64,000 nucleotides of DNA from Endothia cerciana. Taxonomy: Eukaryota; Ascomycota; Sordariomycetes; Diaporthales; Cryphonectriaceae. The number at the start of each line of letters is the position of its first letter. The first letter of the stretch is position 1. The stretch covers positions 372,001 through 436,000 of the forward strand of contig JALRMH010000027.1 in the NCBI GenBank assembly GCA_026119935.1, in the 5' to 3' direction. The notes under the pieces are model-generated. The model had not been told where the DNA came from and did not search any database. It saw nothing but the letters and a program-made list of their open reading frames with translations. Below are positions 22,552 to 34,245 of this stretch, piece by piece. A program made the translations under genes and the position numbers.

Positions 22552-23185
22552 GACCTCCCTACAGCCCGGGAAATCTTTCTGGTGCCATGTTGAATATATA
22601 TCACAGAACGTTGAGTGATAACGTTCGAAATAACAATGATGAAGCCTTTCGCAAGGCAATACAATGTGTCGAGTAACCGCAAGCACCCGACCACCCTGTT
22701 TTAGAATTACTACTGTTCTTGTAGGACGGACGTAGCGGTAACATGCAACATACGCTCAGCTGTCTTGTAATTGCGAAGCGAACAATCACGTCAATGACCG
22801 CTTACATTATTTCGACATTTTGGGTGTGAGATAGGCGTCAGACCAGAGGAATCGGCGTCGGCATAGACACCCTTTTCGATGGATAAAGGGGTGTCAACAA
22901 CCTTGAGCTGTTTGTCATGGATTCGCGCATTGGAAAATATCAGTCACTCCGGATAAGCTCATTTGCTAGACGCGGGGGGAGTGGCCAGATCTCACCGTTA
23001 CAGTATCGGAGAACAGCAGAGTAGACCGGCTCTGACCGCGTAGGTGATGAGGGCGGAACTGGCAGGGTATAATGAGGATTCACTGTGACCGAGAGATACA
23101 AATCATGGGCTCTGATTCGCTGCCTTGACAAAGTATCTGAAACCTATTCACGGTCTGGTAGTCCGGCTCCTCATTTCTGTGCCCA
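22552..23185. other. intergenic region
   Basis: Between the short coding relic and the end of the metallo-hydrolase gene. Nothing recognisable. Confidence 0.4.
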
Positions 23186-24688
23186 TCAAGTAACGATGCT
23201 CTGGCCATGGTTCAGAGCTAGGAATGCGGGCTGTCTTGCCTTGGCCTCCTCCACGTCCTCAATACCGCGTCCAAACCCTACACCTTGGTTATAACATGCC
23301 CACTCCAGATGGCCCAGCGATTTAAGGACCTCGATAGGTTCCGTGACGAACGTTCCCCAGTGCATAGCGACAGCTATCGGCGGCTGAGCATCTTCATCCC
23401 TGGCATCCGTCAGGTCTCGGAGGACACGCACTGCGTCCCACGGCGGCATATGGATAGCTCCCGTGACCCCTGCGCTGTGACGGGGGAAGGGAACGTTGGC
23501 AGGCGGTATGTAGTCCGAGAAGAAGCTGCGGAAGTATGCCCAGGTTGCGCCGAGGGCGATGGGGAGATATAGCAGGTTGGGTGTGCCGAGACGGGCTGCG
23601 ATCTCTTTGTATGCTGGACAGGGTGGGTACTTTTCCGATGAGCAGTCTTCTGGGTCTGCGATCTTCTTTACCGCCCCTGCTTCCAATCTCGCATGTGTGG
23701 TGGTTTTTGGTGGCTTGGGTGGCCATGTTGGGTCGACATGACACTGATATCCCGAGTCCCCGGCGAAGAATACCCGATAAGGTTTCCTGTCAGATAGCTC
23801 GTGCTGCAGGTACCAGCCTGACCAGAGCGTGGAGTCCGCATCATATCCATCCCTCAAACTGCTGTGCTGTGCCGGAGTGCATGTGACCTTCAACCTCCCT
23901 GCTCCAGAGCTCTGGTCAGTGAGGCTCACCGACTCCCACCAATCAAGCTCGACCACACGATCCGCGGGCACACCAGAGTCGACGAACCATCGGGAATTCT
24001 TGAGAGGTACGACGAAGCGCATGCGTTCCTTGTTCAGGCGCCAAAGAGTCATGACAGTGTCGTAATCCAGGTGATCGTAGTGGTTGTGGCTGATGAGAAG
24101 TAAATCGATGGGCGGCAAATCATCCAGCTTGCATGGTGGTTTATATGAGCGTATTGGACCCATATATTGAATCGGCGAGGAGCGCTCAGAGAAGATAGGG
24201 TCGAAGATGATGCGGATGGGGTTGCCGCCTTGCTTGAGAGCAGGAAGCTGGAGCAGTATCCCCGCGTGGCCCAGCCATGTGGTCTTGGCACTCCCGGCGT
24301 CTGAGTCGAAGCTGAAGTCGGGCTTGGTGATCTGAAGCAACTGAGCAGCTTGTTGTGCTCGAGCACTGCTGCTTGGGCCCGCGAGAGAGGCGTTCTCAGG
24401 GAGATGTGAGGCTGCTAGGCCGATGGCCGGGTCTAAGTCCTCGCCCCATTCGAGGGACTGCCAGAGTTCCTGGCGCGTGGCCTTGTGAAAGCTCGGCCAA
24501 GGATTGCGGAAGCCGGAAATGTCTACACCTATGGCCTTTTTCCTCCAGGTGCTTTGTCGTCGCTTGTCTGGCACTCCTGAGAAGTATGAGGTCCACCCGG
24601 CGCCAGAGGTTGCCGGCAAGACGTGGTGTTTTGGTTGCGTCTCGCCTTTTGCTTGTTCCACATGAATTTCTAATGCTGGCGTCATCAT
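23186..24688 (-). CDS. NAPE-PLD-type metallo-beta-lactamase-fold hydrolase
   Basis: A single-exon gene; the chosen start (second-frame ATG pair at 24688) gives 500 residues. The open frame extends 87 codons further upstream to 24949, but that part looks like leader sequence. The metallo-beta-lactamase zinc motif is plain: ISHNHYDHLD, with H201, H203, D205 and H206. It is followed by FFAGDSGYQ and a late MHWGTF histidine. The WLGHAGILLQLP and RSYKPPCKLDDLPPIDLLLISHN context matches N-acyl-phosphatidylethanolamine phospholipase D and related YtnP/UlaG-like proteins. These release N-acylethanolamines from membrane phospholipids or hydrolyse other esters. Soluble, with no signal peptide. The exact substrate in fungi is unknown. 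Confidence 0.85.
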   Translation of the reverse strand: MMTPALEIHVEQAKGETQPKHHVLPATSGAGWTSYFSGVPDKRRQSTWRKKAIGVDISGFRNPWPSFHKATRQELWQSLEWGEDLDPAIGLAASHLPENASLAGPSSSARAQQAAQLLQITKPDFSFDSDAGSAKTTWLGHAGILLQLPALKQGGNPIRIIFDPIFSERSSPIQYMGPIRSYKPPCKLDDLPPIDLLLISHNHYDHLDYDTVMTLWRLNKERMRFVVPLKNSRWFVDSGVPADRVVELDWWESVSLTDQSSGAGRLKVTCTPAQHSSLRDGYDADSTLWSGWYLQHELSDRKPYRVFFAGDSGYQCHVDPTWPPKPPKTTTHARLEAGAVKKIADPEDCSSEKYPPCPAYKEIAARLGTPNLLYLPIALGATWAYFRSFFSDYIPPANVPFPRHSAGVTGAIHMPPWDAVRVLRDLTDARDEDAQPPIAVAMHWGTFVTEPIEVLKSLGHLEWACYNQGVGFGRGIEDVEEAKARQPAFLALNHGQSIVT

Positions 24689-24978
24689 GAATGAGGTCTC
24701 GAGAGGATTAGACTGGTGGTGTAGCTCATGTGAAACTAAGTTTAGTTGAAGTCTAACAAGGCCCAATCCAATGTTTGACAAGACGGAGACGTGGTCGGTT
24801 GTCTGGCCCAGCCTTCTTCGAGGTGACGTCACATCATACATGTCACACAAAGAGAGCCTGACACCCCCCTCACAAAAAGAAAAACCCCAAAAAAAACAAG
24901 GGACATCGAAAATGCGAAAAGGATGAGTATTCAGAGATGACACATCCACTCATGGTAGCTTTGGAACCTTGTTCGCCT

Positions 24979-27116
24979 TCAATGCACCTTGAGTACACTT
25001 GGGAGTGCCTTCTTGTCAGGGTTGATGGATGCCATCTTCACCCCAACGCTGTCCCAGAGTTCCTGACTGTAGTATTCCTTCCACTCCGCACTACTAACAC
25101 CGCAGACCTCCTTGAAACTCTCATACGTGAGGCTGTGCCTGACCTCGTCGGGTGTCGCAGCCGCGCCACCCTTCGCTGACTCGTCAAGGAGAGTCCGCAA
25201 GTGCATATGAACGAGCGGGGCCCAGAAGTACGCCTGTGTCTCTGAGTACGGAGGCACATAATGTCGGGTCCGCAGCTTTGATAATATCAGTTTGTAGCAC
25301 CTCCAATCCCTCTTTCAAGGTTTTGCCGCGGCGGAGGTCGTTGCTCAGGGCGTTTTGCATCAAAGCAAAAGCCCGTCGTGGCAGACGCTCTCGGTCTATA
25401 AACAGGCCTTGTTGCGCCTCGATGTCCTCTTCGTCTTGCGTGCCGTCCTTGCCCTCGGCCAAGGTGTTCAACAGCGGCCTTGTAACTTGAGGGAATGGGC
25501 TTGACATCAGGAATAACGAAATTAGTGCGGGCGTCAGATGCGAAGAGGACATCCTTGGTATAATAAAAGATCCAGGGCCGGCCGAAGAGGAGGGAAGGCG
25601 TGTGCAAGAGGATTGACCGAAAATCATCCCTTCGACGGTATTGCCCCATTCTTAACATAGTACTGGAAGTTGAATGCTGCAACACAAAGCTGGACAATCC
25701 AGAATGCCGTCATGGTGTTATTGCCGATTAAATACATGGCTTTCGCGACAATTTGACGTGGGAAGCAGTGAAATCTTGCCACAAACTGCACAGAACTTAC
25801 AAGTGCGCCGCATTTCGGAATATATCCGGACGGGCCTCCCGCAGACGGGTGAGATGGCCCAAGAAGGCGGTAGTACACTTGAGCAATCCATGGCCTTGCT
25901 CGATAGATTGCAACATGACGAGATAGCCAGCCTGAAGACGGTCAACATGATCCCAGCTCATCATTTCTGCTGACAGGAAGGCATTCCAGAATTCGTCACC
26001 GATCTTGACTTCTGCTCGTTCGATCCTGTGGCGAAGTTCCTGATCACTAGGCTTGCTCAGCAGAGCATTGTCTCTCTGCTTTTCGTGCCTTTCGTACCGC
26101 ACAGTTCCCCGCTTCTTGTCCAGCTGGAGTATAGTCTGAGTTACGCTTTTCATGAACGGGAGCACGTACTCTCCCATCTTGACGTTGAAGCCCGGCTGAT
26201 CGACGATAAACCAAGTGAAACCTGCCGGCTCCGCCTGCTCTTTGAAGACGTTTTCGAGCTTCTGCCGGTGTTCCGCGACGGTCTTTTCGCGATTCTCCGG
26301 TGGGAGCAGGTCCTGTTTGCTCAAAATCACCCAGATGTATTTGGACCCCTTGGATTTCATCCCTCCGATATGTTCTGATAGCCACACCGCGGTGTTGGTG
26401 CAATCATGGATGAACCAGACCAGTGTCTCTGGCCCCGTGAAATGGGAAGGCACCGTGGTGCATGATGAATCGCGAGCAGCCCTCTGCAGACACGCACCAT
26501 GTCAACGACGACTTCTGCATGTGGAGGCTGAAAGAGGGACAAAAGCAGTGAGAGATGAGATACCCCAGACATCGTAGATAGTCAGTTCCCATCCGGGGGG
26601 GGGGGGGTACTCGACCGTCTCCCGATTGTAGTCTGCAAGCGACTGTGGTCCCTGGCCGCCTAGCTTCCATGAGACTGTCCGTAGCCAGACTCACCCACCC
26701 TGCCGAGAGAGCCGTCACCTAATCCCCTGTGCAGCGGGACGATGTTTGGCCGTAGCGTTGAAGTCTCTCGATGAAGCGATTCACGACCTTGGGCCTAGCG
26801 AACCTGTGATACACGGAGCGGCAGACTAGCATTGAAACACTCGACGAATCCCAATTCTGTAGCGTCCAGGTCGATGTCTGCCTTCTTAGTGAGTGTACAC
26901 GGGACCCGGCTGCGCAGTCCGAGGATCACGGGCGTGAGAGGTTCTGCTCCAGCGGCGGCGGCGACGATCCAACCCTACCTCGGCCGGGGTCAATATGTGG
27001 CCCCGTACTTTGTATATAAGGCATGTTGTCTCCTCGGGACCGGTAGCCACGACGCAGGTGGCGCTGCTATGGCCGTCGTTTCCCTTGTCACCTACCAGCA
27101 CTGGTTGAGCTGCCAC
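24979..27116 (-). pseudogene. decayed P-loop GTPase-like gene
   Basis: A minus-strand coding trail can be followed over about 2.1 kb but changes frame repeatedly. N-terminal part: a degenerate G1 loop (VGDKGNDGHSS, with His where Lys is expected) near 27060-27090. Then ETVEYPPPPGWELTIYDVWG (about 26630-26565), the DxxG-like G3 region, and PETLVWFIHDCTN, WVILSKQDLL (the [NT]KxD-like G4) and TWFIVDQPGF. C-terminal part: MTAFWIVQLCVAAFNFQYY, LLHTPSLLFGRPWIFYYTKD, and VPPYSETQAYFWAPLVHMHL to a TGA at 24979. Single-base frame changes sit at about 26490, 25628, 25491 and 25277, mostly in short homopolymers. Some junctions, such as GTAAGT near 25800, are real introns. Neighbouring 500-900-codon genes are intact. 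It resembles large fungal GTPase-domain proteins of unknown role. Confidence 0.65.
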
Positions 27117-28099
27117 TCCGCCATGCTAGGCCCTTGGTGAGAACCGTGGCGAAGGTCCTCCTTGAGCTGACGGTGAATCGAGTCAGGTTTCTGCACCGAC
27201 GAGTAAATTGTGGTCTCATATTCGGCCATCATAGGTGTGGTCGGAAGCCCTTCGGTCGGCTGTTATGCTTGAAACGCCATCGGGTCTTGAGCGATAGGAT
27301 CGTGATTGCAAGCGTTTCATGTTGTCCCGTCAGTGGCATCTCAACAGTTCGACGCTTCTAATCCGGTGTCCTGGGTAGGCATCCCAGCACCGCAACGCAA
27401 GATGTGAATGCAACACGAGTGTCCCTTGGCACTTCCGCTGCCTCCCCCTGCTCATGGGTAGGAGCAGACATGAGTTATGGCGGTGCGGGATCACAGCCAT
27501 GTGGGCGAACGACCTGGCCGACGACACGCAAACATTTCAGGGTGACCAGATGGGAGAGACCAGCAGGACTACTTAGCCATGCGAAGGCTACCCTAGAATG
27601 GCTGTACCACATCCGGCTGTTTGGATGTCTTGCGAGGTCTGGCTGACATTTCGGGGGCAGCAGCTGCAGACGAATCCAGCGCACAGTTTGACATTCCCAC
27701 TGAGGATGGATATAACCGTCGTTGGTGCCCGTAATGAGTACCTGGACGGGAGGTGTCCACCACCCAGGGCAGCAGCAACAGGCAGGCGTGGCAGGGTGCC
27801 TAGGTAGTTGGTCCCCCCTAGCGCTTCGCGACAGTGGGGTATGAGCCACGACGCTTGCCCTTTCTCAGGGCTGCTTCTGCTGCTGTGGACTTGCACAAAA
27901 CCTAAGTGGACTTCCAACTGTCGACTCCAAATCAAGACACAATGAAATTTTCTTTCCTCCATACAACCTCACAACCAGCCTCTATCCTCGCTAGACAGCA
28001 GGCAGCCATCCCTGCCACCTAACGCCCATCACCATGTAATGCTTGCTCATAGGCTAAGAGGCATGTAGCCACTGCTAATTCCTACCTTCTTGAAAACCC
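27117..28099. other. intergenic region
   Basis: Upstream of both the GTPase-like relic (-) and the phosphatase-fold gene (+). No gene supported. Confidence 0.45.
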
Positions 28100-29104
28100 A
28101 TGACGAAAATGGGCCTTCGTCTGTTCCTGGTCCGTCACGGCGAGTCTGTCGACAACGTGGCTGGTCTCTAGTAAGTCAACCAGCCACGGCGCGCCAACGT
28201 TTGTTTCTCTGCCTCGTGCTAAATCTCCTCAAGTGCAGGCTCTCGCGACTCGCCGCTGACCAACCACGGCGTCCTCCAGGCGCGGCGCCTCGGTGCCCAT
28301 CTTGCTGCAAGCTCTGCCACCATCGGCCCAGTCAATCACATCTTCGCTTCCAACTTGCGGCGCGCTGTCAAGACTGCCGAAGCAATCGCCGAGGCTCAAT
28401 CCGGTGTACAAGGGGTTGACCGGTTGCCCGAGATAATTCAGCTGCCCATGCTCCGGGAGAAAGACTTTGGCTCCGAGGAGGGAATGCGCTTCGGCACCCG
28501 TGGCGCGCAGAAGACGGGCTCGTCTAGTGCTGCTGCCTGGGTCGAGCCTGAGTCTCAACAGTCCATGAGGAGTCGGATTGACCATTTCGTCGATAACTAC
28601 TTCGTGCAGACCGCCGTTGGGGCCGCTGCAGACGCACAACCGGGCTCAATCGCCATTGTCGCGCACGGCATCATCCTCAACGTCTTGCTGAGATGTCTCC
28701 TCACCCGGTTTGGACCCGAGGAGATTACTAGACTCGCGAGGCCTGGAGATGCTTCCTGGAGGTCCGAATGGCTAGCTGCGTGGTCCAATACTGGATATCT
28801 CGAGCTGGTGCTGCGGGTGGCAGCACCAGTGGCAGTCCCTGCCCCTGCCGTCCCTGACGCTCTTACTGGCCACGGACTATCTGCCGCTGGCGGACACAAC
28901 GGGACATTGCCTGCCTCACCTGGCATACCTTCAGCCGGAGCAGCTATCCTCACCGCCCCTGAGATCCAGCTGTCTGTGAGGTCGGTGAACTCCGTAGAAC
29001 ATCTGCAGGGCCTGAAAAAGACCCGAGGTGGTATCGGGAATGCAGGATTCGACGAGAAGCAGAGGACCATGGATTCCTTCTTCTCCCGTTTGACAACGAA
29101 ATGA
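28100..29104 (+). CDS. histidine phosphatase (phosphoglycerate mutase-like) superfamily protein
   Basis: Exons 28100-28170 and 28234-29104 give 313 residues. The phosphoryl-accepting motif is LVRHGES (R12-H13-G14-E15), followed by DSPLTNHGVLQARRLGAHL and a second arginine in ASNLRRAVKTAEAI. The C-terminal catalytic histidine is in IAIVAHGIILNVLL. These define the branch-1 histidine phosphatases, which dephosphorylate sugar phosphates or proteins through a phosphohistidine. The intron uses an AAG acceptor (TCCTCAAG); using the nearby CAG instead would create a stop codon, and AAG restores the conserved GLYAGSRDSPLT. The last 100 residues are Ala/Pro-rich and extend beyond the fold. Two in-frame ATGs (28100, 28109) are possible starts. 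Substrate unknown. Confidence 0.85.
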
Positions 29105-30175
29105 GACCGTTCATCGATAGTCACTGAAGCCGCCGGTCTTTCTATGAGACCATTGTACACTGACATAAATGTCTTCGGCTCTCAGCATGCTCTCATGGTA
29201 CGTTCGCTCCCATCTCTATACTGTTTCTCTTTGTTGCAATGATGAGAAAATCAACGTTCACAGACCTGTTCTGAAATTCCACATGTGGAGTCACTTGTTC
29301 AACCGCTGTCTGATGCAACTTCCTACACCCTTCTTGTTTTGCCAGGCTCTCGGAGATTCATGGGCTAATAGGCGAATAGCTCTTCAGCCATCCAATGTTG
29401 TCCATGATCATACATGGCCGGTGGACGTAGCCCCGTACTCTTTTGTAACGCCGTATGGATCAGCAGCGGACCCTGATCCGTATCAGATGAATCCTTCCGA
29501 GACGCGTAACATCATTTCATCTTTCACTTAGGATAGCCATATGCCATCTGACCCTCGCGTTTTAACCTCGTAGCTGCAGACTTGTGATACAATATATAAT
29601 TCCTGTTCCAACCACTCTTGTCTGCACATATCAGTAGCCTTTATATAGTGAGAAAGGCCATTGATCAGTACCAAGCACGTACTGTTGAGCAGTCAGGTTT
29701 ATTACTACTACTGGTCCGGCCTCATAATCCCAGTTCTCATTCACCACACCCCGTCAGAATGGGGTCCATGAGAACAGACTTTCCTTTTCAAGAACTCCTG
29801 GAGCAGCCTGGAATTCACGCGTTCGAACAGATTCTCCGGCATGCCCGCAGTCGGCTCCGCGCAAGCAAGGTATCCATGAGTGGAACTAGTTCTTGCTTGG
29901 CGCCGTGCGAGGGGTTACATGAACGCTGGCTGCTAGTGTTGCCGGAGTGCTCTCGAAGCTCAACACGGGCCCGATTGAATGTTGCTGACGCCTTGTTTCT
30001 ATGTGGTGGTAATGAGTATCATATGAATTAATATGATGACTGCGGACAAGGTGGGAGGGACGAGGGGGGGAGAGAAAAGTAAAGAGTAAACATACTCTTC
30101 CTACTGGGCACGCATTGGATAGAATTTTCTAGACTGAAGGGGTTCTGCGGCCCCTTTTACATCCACTCGGGTCCC
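29105..30175. other. convergent intergenic region
   Basis: Between the 3' ends of the phosphatase-fold gene and the alkyltransferase-like gene. A 137-codon frame at 29618-30031 lacks splice sites or recognisable features. Nothing else seen. Confidence 0.45.
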
Positions 30176-30719
30176 TCATTCCTCGTCTACCGACTCCTCA
30201 TTGTCGGCAGCTTCGGACGGCAATATATCGGGAAACCATCCATATTCTGCCAGATCCACCATCAGCTCACCCAGCGTGCCAGTTGCCACCGCCACCCCCT
30301 CTGCTCGAAGAGCAGCTGCCTGGTTCTGCGTACCGGTGGGTTGGGACCTGAACAGCATTAGCGCCGGACGAAACAGGTGTGAGGATTGCTAAATGAAAGC
30401 ATACCTGGGGGAAATGATGCCCTTGGCACTGATCACCCTCTGCCATGGAACAGTGTTGTTGTTGAACCGCGTGTTGGGGTCCTGCGAGAGGTGTTTCAGG
30501 CAGACGCCTACCTGGCGAGGGCGCTGAGCTTTGGAAAATAATCAGTTCGGTGTTTCCAAGACCGTGACGGCCGCCACAGGATTGCAGGCCATACATACGC
30601 GTTCCGATGAGCCTTGCTATGTGACCGTAACTGGTAACTTTGCCCGGCGGGATCTCTTGCACGGCGGTGTAGACGGCATGGAAGAAAGCCGCGGCTTCGT
30701 CGGAACGAGGCATTCTCAT
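30176..30719 (-). CDS. atl1: alkyltransferase-like DNA repair protein (Atl1-type)
   Basis: Exons 30719-30599, 30528-30405 and 30347-30176 give 138 residues. The fold is the DNA-binding domain of O6-alkylguanine-DNA alkyltransferase: FFHAVYTAVQEIPPGKVTSYGHIARLIG, then RPRQVGVCLKHL and VPWQRVISAKG. The PCHR active-site motif of true transferases reads PWQR (68-71), with Trp69 replacing the alkyl-accepting Cys. This is the defining feature of alkyltransferase-like (ATL) proteins. ATLs bind O6-alkylguanine without repairing it, bend the DNA and channel the lesion to nucleotide excision repair (known from S. pombe Atl1). The C-terminal extension is acidic. The first intron has an AAAG acceptor; splicing there restores GTPQRPRQVG. 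Likely nuclear. Confidence 0.9.
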
Positions 30720-31438
30720 ATGCAGGAGGTGATTATCGCAAAGCAGCTAGGGGCACATCACAAGGGTCCGTTCTCCTGATGAACTTGTCCGACCCTGAGA
30801 ATATTGCACTTGTTCGAGCCAGTACTGCCGCTCTGCGCGCCGTCGAGACTCGAGAGGGAGTCTAACTGTGGAGGCTGTGTTCTTTGTAAGCCAGCCGCCT
30901 TGCAGGGATGCCCGCAGTAGCCGGGTGCTCCCTTTTCAGAGTTGGATGTGAGACGCTGAGGCTGTTGGCAAAAGAAATTCAATATCGCCCTGGTTTGTTC
31001 GTCTGTCTATACTTATAATTGGCGTTGTCGCTTCTGTGTTGGCCTTTGTGAGAGGAGCAGCATTGGGTGGTAAGGCATGTTGGTAACTATCAGGTTTCGG
31101 GCCTGAGCGGCAATAACCAACAGCAGTGGACTGCAAAGGGGGATCCCAAAACTCCCTGAGCTGGATACGATTGAGCCCAAAGGCTCTACATTCACTACTA
31201 AGCATGAATCACGCCTAGCTTCTGAACACCGGCGCCGCTGAGCAGACCAACTTGTCCGTGATCCTGGCCCCTTGCGTGCATGATCGTTTAAATGTCATTG
31301 TTGCTGGAGCTGGGACGATGACCTTATTTGCCGCTGCCGCAGAGGCTCTGCTTGATATGGCTCATAGTAGGTGTGGTTGTTTCCATCGGCGAGGGCTTCT
31401 CCTCTGCAGGGAAGTTTGAGCGGCATAGGGGACTTAGT
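30720..31438. other. intergenic region
   Basis: Upstream of the alkyltransferase-like gene and downstream of the glycosidase gene. No gene supported. Confidence 0.45.
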
Positions 31439-33541
31439 TTAGGAAGGCTTTGCCACACCAGTGGGCAATACCGACTCCAAGGTTGCATCGGAATCAGGCA
31501 TGGAGGATCCTGACCCGAATCCAGACCTATACCGCTGCAGATAAGTCTGAGCCGCCTTGTCAAAGATAGCCTTGACCCTGACGGGATCAATCTTCGCCCT
31601 CCGATCGAAGGAATATACGCCATTGACCTCTTGCTCGATGTCGGTCCTGCATTTGGGATGATGTCAGCACCGAGGTATTCTGGATAGACACAAAATCAAT
31701 ACTTACAGCTGAGTATATACGAGTCCACAGCAGTGCCCACCTCCCACCACACCAAGTGCTAACTTCTCGATCCTTTTGAGCAAATCGTCCGGGTCGGTGG
31801 CGGTAGTGTATCCCCAGTCCTCTGTGCTGAACTTCCTGCCGCCGCCGCCCGTGGCCGGAGCAATGTTCACACCTCCAAACTCGGTACATATCACCGGGGC
31901 TCCAGACTTGTGCTGGGTTGCCGGGTCGAGCACGAGAGCATTGGGCCCGTAGATCGGCCCGACAAACATTGGACGCTGGTCCGGAATGGTCCTGTGAATG
32001 ATACCCGGTAGTGTAGAACAGATCTTATCAATCTCAGGACCATCCGCGTAGTCATGGAAGGTGCTCAGGTCTGTGAGAACGTGCTCCCATCCGCAGTTGT
32101 CATTGATCGGCCGTGTCGGGTCCAGAGACTTGGTGAGATAGTACAGCTGGCGGATGTGATTTCGCTGGTCGAGTCCCGCCTGCGAATTCTCTTGCAGCTT
32201 CGGATAAGCCCAGCTCTCGTTGACGGGGGTCCAGACCACGATCGATGGATGATTAATGTCACGCTTGACCGCCTCTACCCACTCGGCGTTGAAGCGTCCG
32301 ACGTACTCGTCGCTGAACTCGTATGCGTTGGCGATTTCCCCCCAAACAAGGTAGCCCAGTCTGTCCGCCCAATATAGGAAGACCGGATCTTCAACCTTCT
32401 GGTGCTTGCGACAGCCGTTGAAGCCGACCTTCTTGGACAGCTCGATGTCCTCCTTCAACGCGTCGGCAGATGGGGGTGTCATGAACGTACCGGGCCAGTA
32501 GCCTTGGTCAAGGCACAAAGATAGGAAGATAGGCTTGTCGTTCAGACGAAAGGTACCGTCACCACGTAGCCAGTCGATATTGCGCATGCCCGTGGTCGTC
32601 TGGACCTCGTCCAGCACTTCACCGGCGGGATCCAAAAGACGGATGGTCAGGTCATAGAGCAGAGTATGCTCGGGTGACCACAGAGCGAGACCGTCTCGCC
32701 AGACGCTGTCATCCTTCGAGAGAGTACCGGCGACCTTTTCGAACTCGTCATTTGGCAGACGCAGGTTCAATACCAACCTGACAGAGTCTCTGTCCTTGGG
32801 CAGGTCCTCTTTCACCTTGCCAACATCGAGCCCCAAGAATGAAGCCGCAATCTCCACGGAACACGGATCCTGGGCCTTGCGACCCACGACAGCGACCTTG
32901 GCGTGGAGGTTGCCAGTATTGATATCATTCGAGCGCAAGACGGTCCCTGCACTGCTGTCGCCGATGCGCGCTGAGGGGATGCTTTCAAGCCAGACATTCT
33001 GCCAGATGCCGCTGCTAGGAGTGTAGAAGATGCTCTCCGGCTCGGGGCCCCAGTATTGTTTGCCTCGAGGCTGCGTGAGGTCATATGGGGAGTCACGGAC
33101 GCGTAGTGTAAGCCTCGCCTCGCCGCCCGCGGCTTTAGCCACCGCGGCTGTGATATCGAGGTCGAAAGGCACATGCCCACCTCGATGACTCCCCACTAGC
33201 TCACCATTCAACCATACCGTCGCCTCGTAGTCAACCGCGCCGAAGCGGAGCAGGAGTCGATCCCCACGGGACTTGGCATCCTCGGTCCGGACGTCACTGA
33301 TTGTCCGCTGATACCACAGCACCTCGTGGGCGGCGCGCTCGTTGATCCCCGAGGCGGGTGCTTGGAAGACATATGGGACCTGGATGGTGCGCTTTAAAGA
33401 TGTAGGAGGACCTGTCAGATGCCAGTCGAGAGAGAGCCCCTCGTCCTTGTCGTCAAAGAAGAAGTCCCACGGCCCATTGAGGGAAGCCCAGTTGAGGCCT
33501 GGGCGCTGAAAGTCCGGGCGAGGATATGATGACGAGGCCAT
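31439..33541 (-). CDS. glycoside hydrolase family 2 (beta-glucuronidase/galactosidase-like)
   Basis: Exons 33541-31707 and 31646-31439 give 680 residues. The 60-nt intron (GTAAGT...TGCAG) keeps frame. The domain order fits GH2: an N-terminal jelly-roll (RPGLNWASLNGPWDFFFDD, RFGAVDYEATVWLNGELVGSHRGGHVPFDLDI), an immunoglobulin-like domain, then a TIM barrel. The acid/base Glu is in WTPVNESW (E442) and the nucleophile is probably E554 in CTEFGGV. There is no signal peptide, so the enzyme is probably intracellular. Likely role: removing beta-linked glucuronic acid, galactose or mannose from oligosaccharides taken up by the cell. The sequence has a Cys in FNGCRKHQK where Val or Ile is more usual, but catalytic residues are intact. 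Specificity cannot be decided. Confidence 0.9.
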
Positions 33542-34245
33542 GTCAGCTATATATTTACGAACCAAGTCCAAATTGGGAGTCTGCGAGGTCCGACACGATA
33601 CCAGCAGCACCAATCTTGTTCGAGCAGCTGCTTATCGGTCGTCAATCCAGAATGATTTAGGAATGGTCGTGGGGGGCTCATGTGGGAAGTTCTGAGAGTT
33701 TCACACCCCCTCTTACACGTGGGGCACATTTTACGTCATCCAGGGGCTCAAAGAGGAGAGCTGTCCGTCGACTCACCCACGACGGCGGTGAATCGTGAGA
33801 AGTTTCAGTGCTGCATACATCTGAACATGACTCTCGTTCCCGCCGTGGAAGACGGCCACTGCAAAGTTGGCTGAAGCCCTGGCCACGATGCTGCCGTCGC
33901 TCCCACCAGGCCACCTGGGCTAGGATTGCCACCCCGGAAGTGATCGATGCCCTGGACGCCCGCAATTCTGTTCTCCCCACAGCTGGTTTGTGGAGAAGAT
34001 ATCGGGTCGAGAACGTGGGAGGCGTGGTCATTCACAGGACGAAACACTGCTGTACAAGCCACTGTGCTGATTTTCACAGGGCAACATCACAGAGTGAGCC
34101 TTGATGATGGGTCGTCAGCCGGTGTTTTTTATATTCTGCGGTTCTGAGCTCGCAACCGTCCTCGGTTCCTATTACGACTCCAGGGCTATACGATGAAACC
34201 CTTCTAGATGTGTCCGCCATGGTCTACGTGCTGTCGTGCTTCCAA
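33542..34245. other. intergenic region
   Basis: Promoter side of the glycosidase gene and 3' side of the exonuclease-like gene. Nothing recognisable. Confidence 0.45.

Noticed and set aside
24689..24949. 87-residue N-terminal extension of the NAPE-PLD-type protein
   Set aside because: Low-quality sequence with an A-rich leader-like stretch; family proteins begin near the MMTP start.
29618..30031. 137-codon plus-strand frame
   Set aside because: Mixed composition, no splice sites, no family resemblance; lies between two 3' ends.
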